From Castanea sativa (Eukaryota; Streptophyta; Magnoliopsida; Fagales; Fagaceae), in NCBI RefSeq assembly GCF_040712315.1, contig NC_134023.1:69228757-69292756 (forward strand): a DNA stretch of 64,000 nt, read 5' to 3'. The position numbers and the translations under genes are program-made. Within the stretch, counting starts at the first letter, position 1. Every line of letters begins with the position of its first letter. The notes under the pieces are model-generated. The model saw nothing but the letters and a program-made list of their open reading frames with translations, had not been told where the DNA came from and searched no databases. This document shows positions 37,201 through 56,586 of the stretch, in pieces.

Positions 37201-38747
37201 AGAATCTCCTGGATTCAGCTGCAAGTAGATTAAGAAATTCAGCTCAGTAATCCAGATCTTATAATTGATAAGGTAAATATGATGCCAAGGATAAATAAAT
37301 CAAATGCCAGAATGAAGGACTAACTGCCTTCCACTTGCAACTATGAATAGAATAATCCAAGTGCCTAGAAATTAAACGACTGAATGCACACATTGTTCTG
37401 CATTTTAAATCAATTAAAAGTGGAGTGAAGCCAAAAGTAAATTTTACTCACTTGTAGCTCGAGTTTCTCGCCACTTTGCGTCTTGACAGAGACAGGGTAA
37501 AGATGAATGTCACCTGCTATGCCAAGGAGAAAAAACTGAATGAGATAAATGACAGAGAGCTGAAGATCAAGCATCATAATCCATTGCAACGGCCAAAAAC
37601 TAAAATATTTGGAATGAGGCTTTTTGAGTTGGTCGAGATTTTGCACCCAAATATATCATTATAAATGAAAGATAAGATCTGGCAATCAAAGGATTAAGCT
37701 TGAACACAAATTATTATGAGTAATATGTCATCACCCACTAAATTGACCAAAAAGTCACTTCTGTACATATAATACAAAACCTATCTCCTTTTCAACTTAA
37801 AAGAAATCAGAAGTAATAAATCAATCGGATAAAAAGGTTTTCTTCCCACTTCAATAATTTAAGTAACCAAAAAAATTTCTTTAAAAAAAAAAACACAAAA
37901 GCTAAGCAGACAAATATTTGCGTATCTGTCAATATATGATTGTGTATACATGTACATGAGTGTGTGTGCAATGGTCAGCATGTATAGAAGTAAGTGTTCA
38001 TGCTAATATGTAGATAAGATATGTATCGCCACATTCTCTTTCAACCTTGCTGAAAACCTCGAAATTAACATTTAACTTTCTTCTTCTTTAGGTTAAAATT
38101 CCATCTACAGTTTTTGCAAACTTATCCAACTTGAATTTATGCACATATACATATACATACATAGTTACATACATACACATATATGTTCAGCATGTATAAG
38201 ATATGTGTTCATGCCTATACATAGAGAAGGTATGTATTGACACATACTGTTCCCACCTAGCAGAAACCCTCAAAAATTAGCGTTGAACTTTCTTCTTCTT
38301 TAGATTAAACTGCCATCTACAGTTTTTACAATCTTATCCAACTTGTGTGTATTGGAGTTAATTTCATAAGCTATTGAAAGTGGATTTTATCTCCTTCATG
38401 TGGTTAAATTTCTATGGCATTGAAAAGATAAAATTGAAGTTAATTCAACATTTGAGGTGATTTCAATATTCCAAACAAATATATACTATGCCACTTGCTA
38501 TACTCATGCAACTACCTTCACCTTGCTTTTGTTGGCCAGCTGCATTTTCTGTTTCAGACTCCTTTACCTCTGGCACCACATTAGTTGTTACATCCACAGT
38601 AGGAACACCATTTGCATCAACTTTAGTGGACTCCGAAGCACTTAAATTATCTTTTGCAGGAGCATCAGATGAAACCACTGATTCAGAAGAATTTGTAGTA
38701 TTATGTGCTCCTCTCCTGTTCTTCCCTTTGTTCGATTTCCCCGCCAT
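23235..38747 (-). CDS. CLU: Clustered mitochondria protein (CLU / FRIENDLY), complete
   Basis: CLU-family protein needed for normal distribution of mitochondria in the cytosol (Arabidopsis FRIENDLY; yeast and fly Clu). Exons, from the start: 38516-38747, 37452-37513, 37029-37218, 36806-36946, 36552-36708, 36248-36441, 36043-36144, 35529-35664, 35260-35388, 34425-34818, 33713-33817, 33262-33380, 32773-32881, 32594-32683, 30033-30164, 29738-29908, 29483-29569, 29058-29192, 28555-28710, 28046-28114, 26822-26980, 26304-26360, 26182-26222, 25765-25884, 24979-25288, 24789-24896, 24592-24663, 23235-23702. All junctions keep frame, giving about 1,414 residues, close to the length of the Arabidopsis protein. 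Order: basic [13 protein letters not shown] start; CLU N-terminal domain near 78-165; CLU domain about 340-620 ([31 protein letters not shown]); central eIF3-p135-like region to about 870 ([18 protein letters not shown]); TPR repeats about 1000-1235; Lys/Ala-rich tail. The start is the first ATG after the 5' UTR intron. Introns after exons 15 and 24 have GC donors. The family call is very secure; domain limits are approximate. Confidence 0.97.
23972..24240. mobile_element. MULE-like TIR fragment in the last CLU intron
   Basis: GGCCAAAATACACTGTTAGT followed by CCCTAAACTTTAG and repeated TTTTAGTCCCT units is a common plant MULE-type terminal repeat, similar in style to the element at 1276. No clean opposite end was found, so it is probably a fragment. 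It lies in intron 27 and does not affect the exons. Confidence 0.4.
25289..25764 (-). other. CLU: GC-AG intron 24 of CLU
   Basis: The exon upstream ends ...GCTCACAG and the intron starts GCATGC. The downstream acceptor is TAACTGCAG before TTATGGCAAT. Only this join gives the conserved [16 protein letters not shown] sequence across the TPR region, and no GT lies within reach. The donor fits GC-AG introns poorly beyond the AG/GC core, so splicing may be weak. The intron holds a MITE fragment (about 25325-25460) and a SINE-like run with a B-box-type complement at 25506-25518. Confidence 0.75.
29909..30032 (-). other. CLU: GC-AG intron 15 of CLU
   Basis: The exon ends CAAGAG and the intron begins GCAAGT, the standard consensus of GC-AG introns. 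The acceptor is TTCACCAG before GAGATAGCAG. The join gives [16 protein letters not shown], as expected for the family. Using the nearest GT, four bases downstream, would shift the frame. Confidence 0.85.
30402..31917 (+). mobile_element. Helitron in CLU intron 14, 1.5 kb
   Basis: It begins TCTATATATATAAAACCGA after an A (30401) and ends GGGTTAGCGACTAG before a T (31918), as expected for Helitron insertion between A and T with no target duplication. A perfect short hairpin CATGCA-T-TGCATG lies just before the CTAG end. Inside is a triple tandem repeat (30440-30775), an ATT microsatellite (31198-31227) and otherwise unrecognised AT-rich sequence with no Rep/helicase, so it is non-autonomous. 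It lies opposite to CLU transcription in a 2.4 kb intron (30165-32593). Confidence 0.85.
30445..30775 (+). repeat. Three-copy tandem repeat inside the Helitron
   Basis: About 115-120 bp units each contain AAAACTCTATTTCAC, AAAACAAAACC(G/A)GATAAAAG, CCAAGCATTCTAGG and CAAACCCGCTACTACCTTCC. The units are almost identical, so the amplification is recent. Confidence 0.9.
34294..34405 (+). mobile_element. tRNA-derived SINE in CLU intron 10
   Basis: A CATAGCTCAACTGGCAC run (A-box-like, 34306-34321) is followed about 45 bp later by ATGAGTTTAAGAACC (B-box-like) and a short A-rich tail. This is the layout of plant tRNA-derived SINEs. Flanking duplications were not clear. Confidence 0.6.
37970..38350 (+). 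repeat. Tandem duplication of about 210 bp in CLU intron 1
   Basis: Two units share CAGCATGTATA, GTGTTCATGC, AACTTTCTTCTTCTTTAG and CCATCTACAGTTTTT followed by TTATCCAACTTG. They are preceded by TACATAC/ACACAT-rich microsatellite sequence. The duplication lies entirely within intron 1 (37514-38515). Confidence 0.75.
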
Positions 38748-39780
38748 CTCTGCCCCCTAATTCAGACAATCTGCATCAGTAGAAAGGTCACATAGAATTA
38801 CTCTCTTGCAATATATTACAAAGCGATTAGCAGCAAACACAAACCTACATTCTCTGCACTTATTAAATCAGTGGAATAATTTCATTCACTCAAACAATAA
38901 AGCCCAAGAACACCAATGCAAAGAATGTAACATCTTTACATTTAAATCACGGCTCACACAAACACACATACACATTCGGCAACACACACTATCAAATAAT
39001 TGATCCCATCATTTCTGTCAGAGTAATCTTATGATGCCCTATTCAGAAACACACTAACCCTCCAACACCCCAACTCATACAAATGTACAGCAAACCCAGT
39101 AACCCACATACTCACCAAAACTAAATTGTCAAAAACTCCCCAAAATGAAAACTTTACAGCTAAATTGCCATTATCCCACAAAGAAACAGATACCCAATTA
39201 CCATAAATCCATGAAATGCAAATTCAAACTACAATGAAAGCAAATCAAACCCCCCCCCCCCAAAAAAAAAGGAGCTTTAATCATAAGCGCTAATACCAAG
39301 CATTAACAACAGCACCTAAAGCACAAAGCAAACTATAGACATATAAAGCCTACTATTTCAGCTGCCAAATACTGCTACTAAAAACCTTCACTGAAAACTG
39401 AAGCCAATACAATTACTTCGACTCACTCTAACACAAGTTTTGGCTGTTCTTCAAAAACCCAATAGAGTAAACAACACAAAGATTCAAAATTTCACTTCTT
39501 TTTTTTTTCTGTACTCAAAATTTTATCGAGAAACAAACGGATAATTAGACGGGTAAATAAAGAAAACGAAGCAGGAGTGTAAAAGCAATAAGAAAGTATA
39601 GCTGTCTTACCAATGAGATAAAGCTCTCCACCAATCGCAGCTAAAGTGTTCGATGAAATTACTCAGAGAAAGAGAGCGAGAGAGTGGGGTTTAAGCAAAA
39701 GGGGGGTATAGAGGGAGGAGCAGAGGGAGGAGTGGCTGAGGCTGTGAGAGGCGGCGAAATTTCGCCCTTTTTATGTGAAG
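38748..39780 (-). other. CLU: CLU 5' UTR with an intron
   Basis: A consensus acceptor (TTTCTACTGATGCAG) ends at 38771, leaving a 23 bp leader piece (38748-38770) before the ATG. A good donor (ATTG, then GTAAGACAGC) places the first UTR exon end at 39611, with an intron at 38771-39610. The first exon then runs up to about 39770-39780, in a CT-rich stretch (GA-rich on the plus strand). The transcript start is not fixed. An intron in the 5' UTR is common for broadly expressed plant genes. This is inferred from splice signals only. Confidence 0.6.
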
Positions 39781-41684
39781 AAAGAGAGACAAAAAGACAC
39801 AGAGAGACAGAGAGAGAGAGTGTGTGTGAGAAAGCTTTCTGATTATTTGGAAACCCAACCTTTTAATGGGCTTTGGGAGTTGGGCCTAGACCTTTTTTAG
39901 GTTTACACTTCTTCTTTCTACTACTTTTTTTTTTTCTATTTTTGTTGCTAGTTTTCTATTTTTTTATTAATAAATTTTTTTTTTTTAATGAAAATAGAGA
40001 TGATAATGGGATGAATGGATTTGCAAATTTGCAATTTTACCCTTTTTTTGTGTATGCTCCCACCTAAAAATTTTGTTATTCAATTCCCATTCTCAATTTA
40101 TCTTAATTTTACTAGTAAATATTTTGTTGGTGTCGTTTATTTTTATTTTTTTAATTGTTCTTGTATTATTACTTAATTTAATTAGATAAAATCTTAGTTT
40201 CAAATTTTTTTTTTTGAAGTTAATTATGGGTCCTCAACAAATTAACTAGAATTTGTCACATGTATAAAAAAAAGTAAAAATTTGTCACTACACTATCACT
40301 TAATCTAATTAAAATGAAAATTTTAATTTTATCTTAATTTTGGAATTTATGTTGTAGTGTTGTTTAAGAATGTATCATCAGTAATTTTTTGTATTTTACA
40401 AGTCTACATTTAGATTATAGGCCCCATTGATTTATCATTCATATATGTAAAAATAAACATAAAAAAATTATTTGAGAGAAGAAATTAGAAAATATATTGA
40501 ATTAATATATTTTGGGTGCTTGACAACCCTAATTACTTTTCAGTTTTTGGATAAGTAATTACTTCTTCTTCTTTTTGGTGCTCAACAACTCTAATTACAT
40601 AGATATTGGTATTAAAATGATGGCTTTATATGGTAACCATTGATGAGTTGGTATAATTCAATCTTTTTCATGTACATGGCTTGAAGATTATTCAATTGTT
40701 GATTCTGATAATCAACCACTTGTGGTGGAGCCATTGCTGACCTTTGATAAGATCACTCTTTTTTATAATAGAATGGTTTGCAATTAAATACATTACTACT
40801 CCCTGGTGCCAAAAAAAAAAAGGTTGTTGATTCCTATAAGTTGGTGCAGGTAGTCTATCTACCTCTAAAATGGGCATGCCTATGTTAGAAGGAAGCTTTT
40901 GTCTTTTGGGGGTTGTGGGCTTGTACGAAAGAGTGGAGTGAGTTTTAGACACTACTTTGAATGGGCTTGTAATAATTACTTAGCCCAACCAAGAAATGCC
41001 ATTTATGGAGCAAAGAGCCGAAGACATGTCTCTCTCATTTGGTAAAGGGGGTATTCATTGGGGTTTATGTTCAAGCAAACATTGTAACCTTTGCCCCCAT
41101 TCAAAGCTGTCCAATAGTGACCATAAAAATATCCCCTCACATTGATCCCATTCTTTCCAAAGTTCAAACATTCCAATTTTAGACTTTGTTATTGGGCACC
41201 AATAATCCAAGGGCTTGGAAGTTGGAACGAAAGGCTTAAATTATTTAGGGCAAAACAATATAGTTGTATTGTATTTATGTTGTTTGTGTTATATTAATCA
41301 ATGCAACTAACATAAGGTATAACACCTAAAGAATTGTACATAAGTTGTATCCAATTATTTAAAATACTCACATTATAGTTTTTGTACAAAGAAATATGAC
41401 TATTATTGTAGTCAATTCTTATGTCCTCATTTCCCCCAAAAAAAATATTTATTATGTCCTCATGTGAGATTTTATCATTATGAAGTTCATCTAACTCCAA
41501 GCAACATGTAATGTCATCTTATTATTCAAATCATTGTAGTTGAATTCAATGGGTAAAGAATTATATTCCGCAATATACTTTTTTTTTTAGAAAAAAAAAC
41601 ATACACATATAAAGAGGAGGAGATGCGATTCTAATACAAAGGCACTTAAAAAACTCCACTCAAAGGCACAAAATACTTTGATAC
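39781..41684. other. CLU upstream region and intergenic sequence
   Basis: Just upstream of the first UTR exon is a GAGAGA tract (39783-39826), frequent near plant promoters. No TATA box can be named with confidence. The rest to 41684 is AT-rich with T runs and no conserved frame. Confidence 0.45.
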
Positions 41685-42414
41685 TGTGGGGTCATGGATT
41701 TTGGGATTTGGCCGAGAGCATGTGGTTTTGGCCGAGAAGCATGTGGTTTTGGCCGAGAAGCATGAGTGGTCTGAGTCCGAGGAGTACTATCTCCTCAGAC
41801 TAAAGCTAAACGCAAATCTGGTATAGATCCTAATGATCAATGATGACCTTTTAGGAAGTTCTAATGATAGCAACGAGCATCATGAACGTACAAGAGGGAT
41901 AAGGACTTAAAAATATCTAAGGAAAAGCTGCTACCATCGCATTAATGAGGAAGTGACCTTTGAACAGTATTATGACAACCTTACAGCCACCCCAGAAGAC
42001 TTTTAGAGGGCGTTGATGGGACAAGTATCAGCATAAACCATCAACTGTCCACATGTAGTCCACGTGTAGGGTAAGGATGAAGGGAGAGATGTAATATAAA
42101 TAAAGGTAGAGATCCCAGAAAATGGAGAGGATGAAAAAAATGAGAAGAGAAAGCACTATAGCAATCTCAAGAACTACTGTAACCATTGTCATCCAATATA
42201 TACTAGAACAGAGCTCCTCGGACTGTGCCGAGGACAAACTTTCTCGCACAAACCGGGTTCAATTCTTGTTGGCTCATCATCCAAAACCATATTAACTATT
42301 ATCCATGCACTAAAACCTAGCTCTTTGACTCACTCTCTACAAATTTATTGTACTGGGTTCACTAGACCAAGAACCCTTACATTTTGGGCTTGGTCTGAAA
42401 ATTGTGTCCCTACA
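41685..42414. mobile_element. Solo LTR, 730 bp, TSD GATAC
   Basis: It begins TGTGGGGTCATGG, ends AAAATTGTGTCCCTACA, and is flanked by perfect GATAC copies (41680-41684 and 42415-42419). It contains a tandem GGCCGAGAAGCATG(TGG) repeat at 41711-41765, CCGAGGA motifs and an ATATAAATA promoter-like run near 42096. No internal retrotransposon sequence or second LTR is present. The superfamily is not assigned. Confidence 0.88.
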
Positions 42415-42419
42415 GATAC

Positions 42420-44812
42420 TATTATACTTTAATAATATTATATTTCTCTTTTTGTAACACATTACAGATTCGACACTTTTATTTAGCCAAAAGGTGAAGG
42501 AATCGTTTAATCATAAAAAAGAAAGTATAGATGTAGTAGAAATTGCCTTTAATATATAAGACTATACTAGGATATTTGATATAGAAATTGAAGGAACAAG
42601 CCAAGAACTTTAGCTTAATTAGTTTGTAATCTTATGCATATGCATGGCCACATTTAAAAATATATAATTATAAAAAAAATTTCAAAGAAAAAAGATTCAC
42701 AATTTAATTCCTACGTAAGTTAAATCTTATTAATGATCATTCTTATATTTTATTAAGTTTTTAAAAAACTTGTCAGAATATTTAAGAAATATATATATCA
42801 ATAAATATGGTGTTTTTTTAATATAAAATTATAAAACTCCTCAATTATTGTAATGAGTAGTAAATAACCAAATATCAACACCAAAATTAAGAAATTGCTA
42901 TAAAATTATTATATTTAAAAATAATAACTCTCCTTAAATGTGGTGTTATCTTTAATATAAAAATGGGTCATGCTAATAAATGCCCTTAGGGAAATGGTTA
43001 ACAATCCATTTTAAAAAAATTTGATACCAATTTTATGGGAAATTAAAATAGTTGTCAAAATATCAATTGCTATTTTTTTTTCTTTTTCCATAAAAACTTT
43101 CTTTAAATGGATTGTTAATTATTACCCTAAGGGCACCCGTTAGCATTTCCCTATAAAAATTAACAAATTTTTTGAAATGAAGTAAATACTTTCACCAAAA
43201 TTACGAAATTGAATTGACACATGTCACAAAATTAGAGCTTAATTGAAATCTAATTTGAAAATATAATTAGATTTTCTTTTAACTTTGACTATATATATGA
43301 TTAGCACTTTCCGAAGTTTCCAGTGAAAACCTTTAAGGTTCAAATCCCCCCTCCCTCAATTATTGAATTATTAAAAAATAAAAATTGAAGAGAGAGGGTA
43401 ATGAGCCATGCTTGGTATACAATATTTTAGATGCTTCTGATATAATAATAACAATGACAAATAATAATTGTTGTAATAATAATAATAATTCATTAAAGGG
43501 AGAGTTAACTACTAGTACTATCATCATGATAAAAATGCAAAATGTCCTAAGATCAATTTGGATCAATCTAATAGGCCAATTTTTTTTTTTCTTAAGAATC
43601 AATTGAACAGGCTACTTGTATTATTAGTTTAGTGCTACTAACCCCTAAGATATCTTAAATAATAAAGTTGACAATTCCATCTAACTTCCATCAGTTGTAA
43701 GTGATGGGAAGTACTGATTACTTGCACTACACGTGATCACTTTATTATAATAAAAATATATATTTTTATAGACTTAAATAAAATAAAAAATTATTTTAAA
43801 CCATATTGGGTAAAAATGCAAACCTATGTAAATCCGAATTCTATTTATTTATTTATTTTGAATGAATGAATGAAATGAGTTAAAAAAATCTGATGAATCC
43901 AGCTAGATAATATAGATCGATCGATTTTGATATCGGTTGACACGGGTATATAAGTCATGTTATACAACGACCTTGTTGTTCCGATGGAGAGAAGAACCTA
44001 TGATTAGCTTTTTGGGAAATTTCCAAAGGAACAATTTCAACGAAATCTTTCAATATCTTATTTTACTATGTTCAACTTTATGTATTCCTCTATCTGTAGT
44101 GTATTGAAAGGTCTGAATTAATAACTTTTTATTATAATGGAATTTTTTAACAAATTTTTTTTTCTTTTTCCTTCTACTGTCTCCCCTTATCTTTTTATTT
44201 TCTCTATCCAACATTCCAACAGACAAGAACCACCATGGCCACCATCCTTCCAATTAAAAAATATATATTGTTTAGTGCTTTCTTAAATTTCCATTCAAGA
44301 AAAAATTAATATTTTATTTTATTTTTTAAATGATTTTATTTAATTTTGAAATGAGTTTTTTTTTAGTAAAGTCTATTAAAAAATGAACTTTCCATATATA
44401 ATAAAATAGTTACATTACATGCACTACAAGTCCACAACTACATAATTGTGAGAGAGGGGTCAATTTTGTTATTTCTAATATTTCAGGTGTCAAAACAATA
44501 AATTGACAATACTAAGAGTTTGTCTGAAAATATTGTTTGAGAAGAAGAGTTTGATGTGGTCACAGAAAAAATTATTTTACAATATTTTTACAAATTGTTA
44601 ATGTGATCAACTTCTTATTAGTTTTTATTTAAACCCACTATTAATATCACTTTATTATTTATCGATAACTACTCACCATATCAGCAGTTTGTAAAACTTT
44701 TTTGTAAAAAAGTTTGTATTTTTAACACTATTCTTTAATAATTAGTCATAGTTAATACCTTTTTGTTTAAAAAAAATGTGGCATATTGCACACAAATGAT
44801 AAAACGAGACAC
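42420..44812. other. Intergenic sequence with MITE and SINE remnants
   Basis: No gene is seen. Positions 43290-43380 end in AAGGTTCAAATCCCCCC and an A-rich tail, the right half of a tRNA-derived SINE. About 42975-43150 has imperfect inverted ends (complements of GTGCCCTTAGGG-like sequence near CTAATAAATGCCC and AAGGGCACCCG), suggesting a MITE. Positions 44560-44730 match 53690-53870, another MITE family. Confidence 0.5.
44560..44735. mobile_element. MITE-like repeat, pair of 53690-53870
   Basis: Shared landmarks with 53.7 kb in the same orientation: TTACAATATTTTTACAAA, TTAGTTTTTATTTAAACCCAC, TAATATCACTTTATTATTTA, TAACTACTCACCA and CAGCAGTTTGTAAAA. Both are about 180 bp without coding potential. 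Confidence 0.65.
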
Positions 44813-44825
44813 AAGTGAGATGTGT

Positions 44826-44840
44826 CTTTTATTTATTTTT
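44826..44840 (-). terminator. Candidate polyadenylation signal of the beta-glucosidase
   Basis: The minus strand reads AAAAATAAATAAA about 155-165 bp after the stop codon at 44993. AATAAA-type signals at this distance are usual in plants, but the sequence is AT-rich and others could serve. Confidence 0.4.
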
Positions 44841-44992
44841 TTAATTAGGATTAGTACATAAACAAATCTTGTACACACAACCACAAATACAAGACTAGAT
44901 CATATAGTAGGTAGAATCTCTTATGAACCATAAAGCTAGGTTAGAGGAAGATTATTTCCTCTCTAATTGGCTTAAATTCCTCAGAGTTACAC

Positions 44993-53238
<8,246 letters not shown>

Positions 53239-53277
53239 GGCTATAAGTGTGATGCCCAATGCTACTTCCAAACTCCC

Positions 53278-53287
53278 TAATATATAG
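53278..53287 (-). promoter_or_regulatory. Probable TATA box of the beta-glucosidase
   Basis: On the minus strand CTATATATTA lies 40-49 bp upstream of the ATG at 53238. This spacing predicts a very short leader and argues that no upstream start is used. No experimental support is available here. Confidence 0.5.
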
Positions 53288-53289
53288 AA

Positions 53290-54049
53290 TTATAGGAGGG
53301 AAAAGTTAACCATTCAAGTCAATATAACTTTAGAGTTATATAAATTTTAATAACCATCGAGGTGAAAACTTATGAATGGTAAATGATAAAATGATACCAA
53401 TAATGGACTGACATCTTAAGATTTTGATGAAATAAGTTAAATTGATGTATCTCATTATGGGTGTTAAAAGACCCCACCTCACATTGGCTTGGAATGGGTA
53501 TCATTATTGTAGATTTGTAGTGTTTATCACTTTTGACACACGTGTTGCTTTTTGACGACCATTCTGTGTGAGTTGATTGTCTTTTTATATGTGTGGTCGA
53601 GAATATGGGACTCGTACACATGTCAACTGTTAAAGAATATTTTACGAATCTTATTTTTAGAAGTCTCAACTAATTTGTATCTTGAATCATTTTAGAAAAA
53701 CAGTCGTAAATTATTTTATAATATTTTTATAAATCTTTGATATGACCAGTTTTTTATTAGTTTTTATCTAGATCCACTATTAATATTACTTTTTTATTTA
53801 TTAATAACTACTCACCAAATTAGCAGTTTGTAAAAAATTTTATATAAAAATTTGTATCTCTAGCATTACTCTACTTTTATAGGAAATATAAAAAACAATA
53901 AAAAAAAAGTTTGATATTCTGTTCCTTTTCTATAATAGTTTCTAAAAATATTTTCTAAACGAATGCTTATAGGACATCTGATAACAAAATCCTTCTTAAA
54001 ATGAATTCCACTAATAAGCAATCACTCTTGAAAATCGGCTTGCAAGAAA
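53290..54049. other. Upstream intergenic sequence of the beta-glucosidase
   Basis: No gene is seen. Positions 53690-53870 are the second copy of the MITE at 44560-44735. Promoter elements other than the TATA box were not identified with confidence. Confidence 0.5.
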
Positions 54050-54260
54050 AAGGTACTCAAGACTTTATATACACATAATAACTTACACTTAATTTATGTA
54101 GGATACTAGAATCATAAAATAAAGCTAGAAAAAAAAATTCACATCAATTACACAATATTCCTAAATTAGAACCACTTAACATATGGACCACAATAATTTG
54201 TTAATTTAAATAATTTAATTGGTCAAGTGTAAGGTGGTAGGTTAATTTGGGAACATTAAA

Positions 54261-54460
54261 GGTCTGTTTGAGATCCGCTTATTTTGCGAAAATTGAAAAC
54301 TTTTTACTGAAAGTACTGAAAATAAAGGTAAAAGTGAGCTGAAATAGTATAGTAAGATTCATGAATAGTACCATAAAGTGCAGTGAGATCCATCAATAGT
54401 AGCAAAAATAAGTTGAATAGTAAAATAAGTTGGTAAAAATAATATTTGCCAAACAAACAC
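54261..54460. mobile_element. MITE, insertion 1 in duplication copy 1
   Basis: The ends GGTCTGTTTG and CAAACAAACAC are roughly inverted. The body carries AGCTGAAATAGTATAGT, GAGATCCATCAATAGTAGC and ATAAGTTGAATAGTAAAATA. Members of this family also occur near 25325-25460, 51700-51850, 52335-52515 (reverse) and 56404-56586. It is absent from copy 2 near 57920-57975. Confidence 0.7.
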
Positions 54461-54726
54461 TAAGGAAATTATGCTCTTTTTGTTGTATGTCTTGGAGGAC
54501 TTATTTAAGTATTTTTTTTAACAACTCTTGTGTAAGGTGGTAGGTTATTTAGGAAATGTTCTAAAAATTTTATGAATTTGTGTGGTGTGTTTAAAATTTT
54601 AGATGAGGTCCCACTTTTTATCATGTCAAATTTGAAATACATAGAAGAAATTATTGAGTACTCACGCAAGTGGTCCTCTGAGAGTACTCAATTTGTCATT
54701 TCTTTGAGGTTGATGAGCTTGACTTA

Positions 54727-55540
54727 GGGTCTGTTTGGTTGGAAGAGTGGAAAAGTAAGAGGATAGAATATGAGGAAGGGATAGAAAAGTGAGAGGATGA
54801 AAAAAAATATAGTTTTCTCTCATATGTGTTTGGTTGAGAGGATGGAAAAGTGGAGAGATGGAAAACTTATTTGTTTGTTTGAGAAGAAATATAAGATGAT
54901 GAAAAATGTAATTCAAATAAACTTAATCTCATGCCCCTACTATATAAAACTATTAAAACATTATAATTTTTTATTATATTTCCGACAAATATATTAAATA
55001 CATTTATAACTTATAAGTATTAACTCTACTTTTTTTTAAATTTAAATTACACAAATTATTTTTCATAAAAAACCCAAACACAAAATAAAAAATAAAATAT
55101 GTCGACTAGGTTTCATAAAAAAAAAACACGTTGTTCTATAAAATAAAATAAAAAATAAAAACAAAATAGAACACACATTCATCGGGTTTCACTTTCATCC
55201 TATCTACCCATTATGCTAGGCTTAGAAAAAAAAAAAAACACGTTAATAATATGTTCTGTACCCAAATGCGAAAGTATAATGACTCACTTGATTTGGATAG
55301 CAACTTTTTAGGGTATTTGTGTAATTCAATACTTGGTTCATCTTTTCTCCCATTCTCTTCTTAGTTTTCCTTCTAATTGATAAATATTTGTGGGCTAGGA
55401 GTGATTTTTTTTCTTCTTTGTTTTCTATGCCTCTTATTTTCTCTCTTGAACTAAACAAGAGAAAACGGTATTTTCTTTTATATTTTCCTTTCTTTCTTTT
55501 CCATCTTTCTTATTTTCATCGCAACCAAACGAAGCCTAAT
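54727..55540. mobile_element. MITE-like element, insertion 2, about 0.81 kb
   Basis: The ends AGGGTCTGTTTGGTTG and (complement of right end) AGGCTTCGTTTGGTTG are inverted, followed by GGAAAAGTAAGAGG against GAAAGATGGAAAAG-type runs. Copy 2 lacks it at about 58257. The open frame crossing 55388-55600 spans this element and the next one, and is not a gene. Confidence 0.7.
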
Positions 55541-55594
55541 CCTCGTAAAAAATCTAAGCCATTGGTCGTGGATTACACATATGATAGCTTAGGG

Positions 55595-56228
55595 TTGTCC
55601 ACGGGTTGGTCCAAGTCGGGTTTGTGCCCAACCGGGAACCGACCCGACGGAATCGGGTCTGGAAAAATCTCACCCGCCGCCGACCGCTGGAGTAAACGGA
55701 TCTGTTCGGGTCGGACTTCGACGGGTGGCGGACGGATCGGTCAGCGTCCTAGCTCTGAGAAAAAGGCGAGAAAACGGTGAGGAAACTGCGAGCAAAACCC
55801 AATTCCGGTGAAAATCTCATTGAAATCTATGAGATTTCGCTAGATCCAGTGGTAATCTCACCAGATTCGATGAGATTTTGCTAGATCCAGTCAAAATTTT
55901 GTTAGATCTACATGAAATATCGTCTGAATCTAGATTTTTTCACTGAGATCTGGAAATTTATCGCTGGAATCTGGGTTTTTCTCGCTAGAATTTGGGTTTT
56001 GCTTGCAGGTATCTGGAATTTTTCGCCGGCTTCTGGGTTTTCGCCGGTCGGTTCGGGTTTTTCAAATTTTAGGGGAGAAAACTCGCCAACCAACCCGCCG
56101 TCTACGGTTTTTGGAGTCGGAGACCCGCCGCCAACTGTCACCGGCATTGAGTCGACCGGTTCTCGGGCCGGATTGGACAATTTCTTCGGGTGAGTCGGGA
56201 ATCGGTTTTCTGTGGACAGGCCTATGAC
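55595..56228. mobile_element. GC-rich DNA element, insertion 3, about 0.63 kb
   Basis: Ends TAGGGTTGTCCAC and (complement) TAGGCCTGTCCAC are inverted. Flanks TATGATAGCTT (left) and TATGACAGCTT (right) form a near-perfect target duplication. The body is markedly GC-rich for this window (CGGGTCGG, CCGGCGG types), and long frames on both strands result from this composition. It is absent from copy 2 near 58347. Confidence 0.75.
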
Positions 56229-56403
56229 AGCTTGTGGTGGCAAACGTGTAGAAAATCATGGGATTAATCCAACTTTTAAGATTCCTACGGTATGAAACTT
56301 TTTTTCTTTTACTGAGCAGGACGTAACAAGTTGTTTCCTATAGTGGAATGCTGTCATATAAAAAGCCTCGTTTAAAGCACCATATGGTACTTTATGATTT
56401 TTA

Positions 56404-56586
56404 AATAATTATCTATTTAGATCTGTATGTTTCATTAAAATTGATTTTTTTTAAATATTGTAAATAAAGATAAAAGTTAATTGAAATATGACAGTAACAT
56501 CTATAAATAGTATCAAAAAGTACTGTAGAATCCATAAATAATAAAAAAATAAGCTGAATAGTAAAATAAATTGGCAAAAATAATTT
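56404..56586. mobile_element. MITE, insertion 4 in duplication copy 1
   Basis: Same family as insertion 1: TAATTGAAATATGACAGT, ACATCTATAAATAGTATC, AGCTGAATAGTAAAATAAAT and TTGGCAAAAATAA. Copy 2 reads directly from TATGATTTTTCAATAAAG to GCCCACTCACC with no such insert. Confidence 0.7.

Noticed and set aside
53239..53271. Upstream extension of the beta-glucosidase N-terminus
   Set aside because: The longer frame would start at a TTG codon. The first ATG is at 53238 and gives a normal signal peptide; the TATA box position also argues for it.
55388..56259. Long overlapping frames of 60-130 codons
   Set aside because: They cross transposon boundaries and GC-rich transposon sequence; frames on both strands overlap, as expected from composition.
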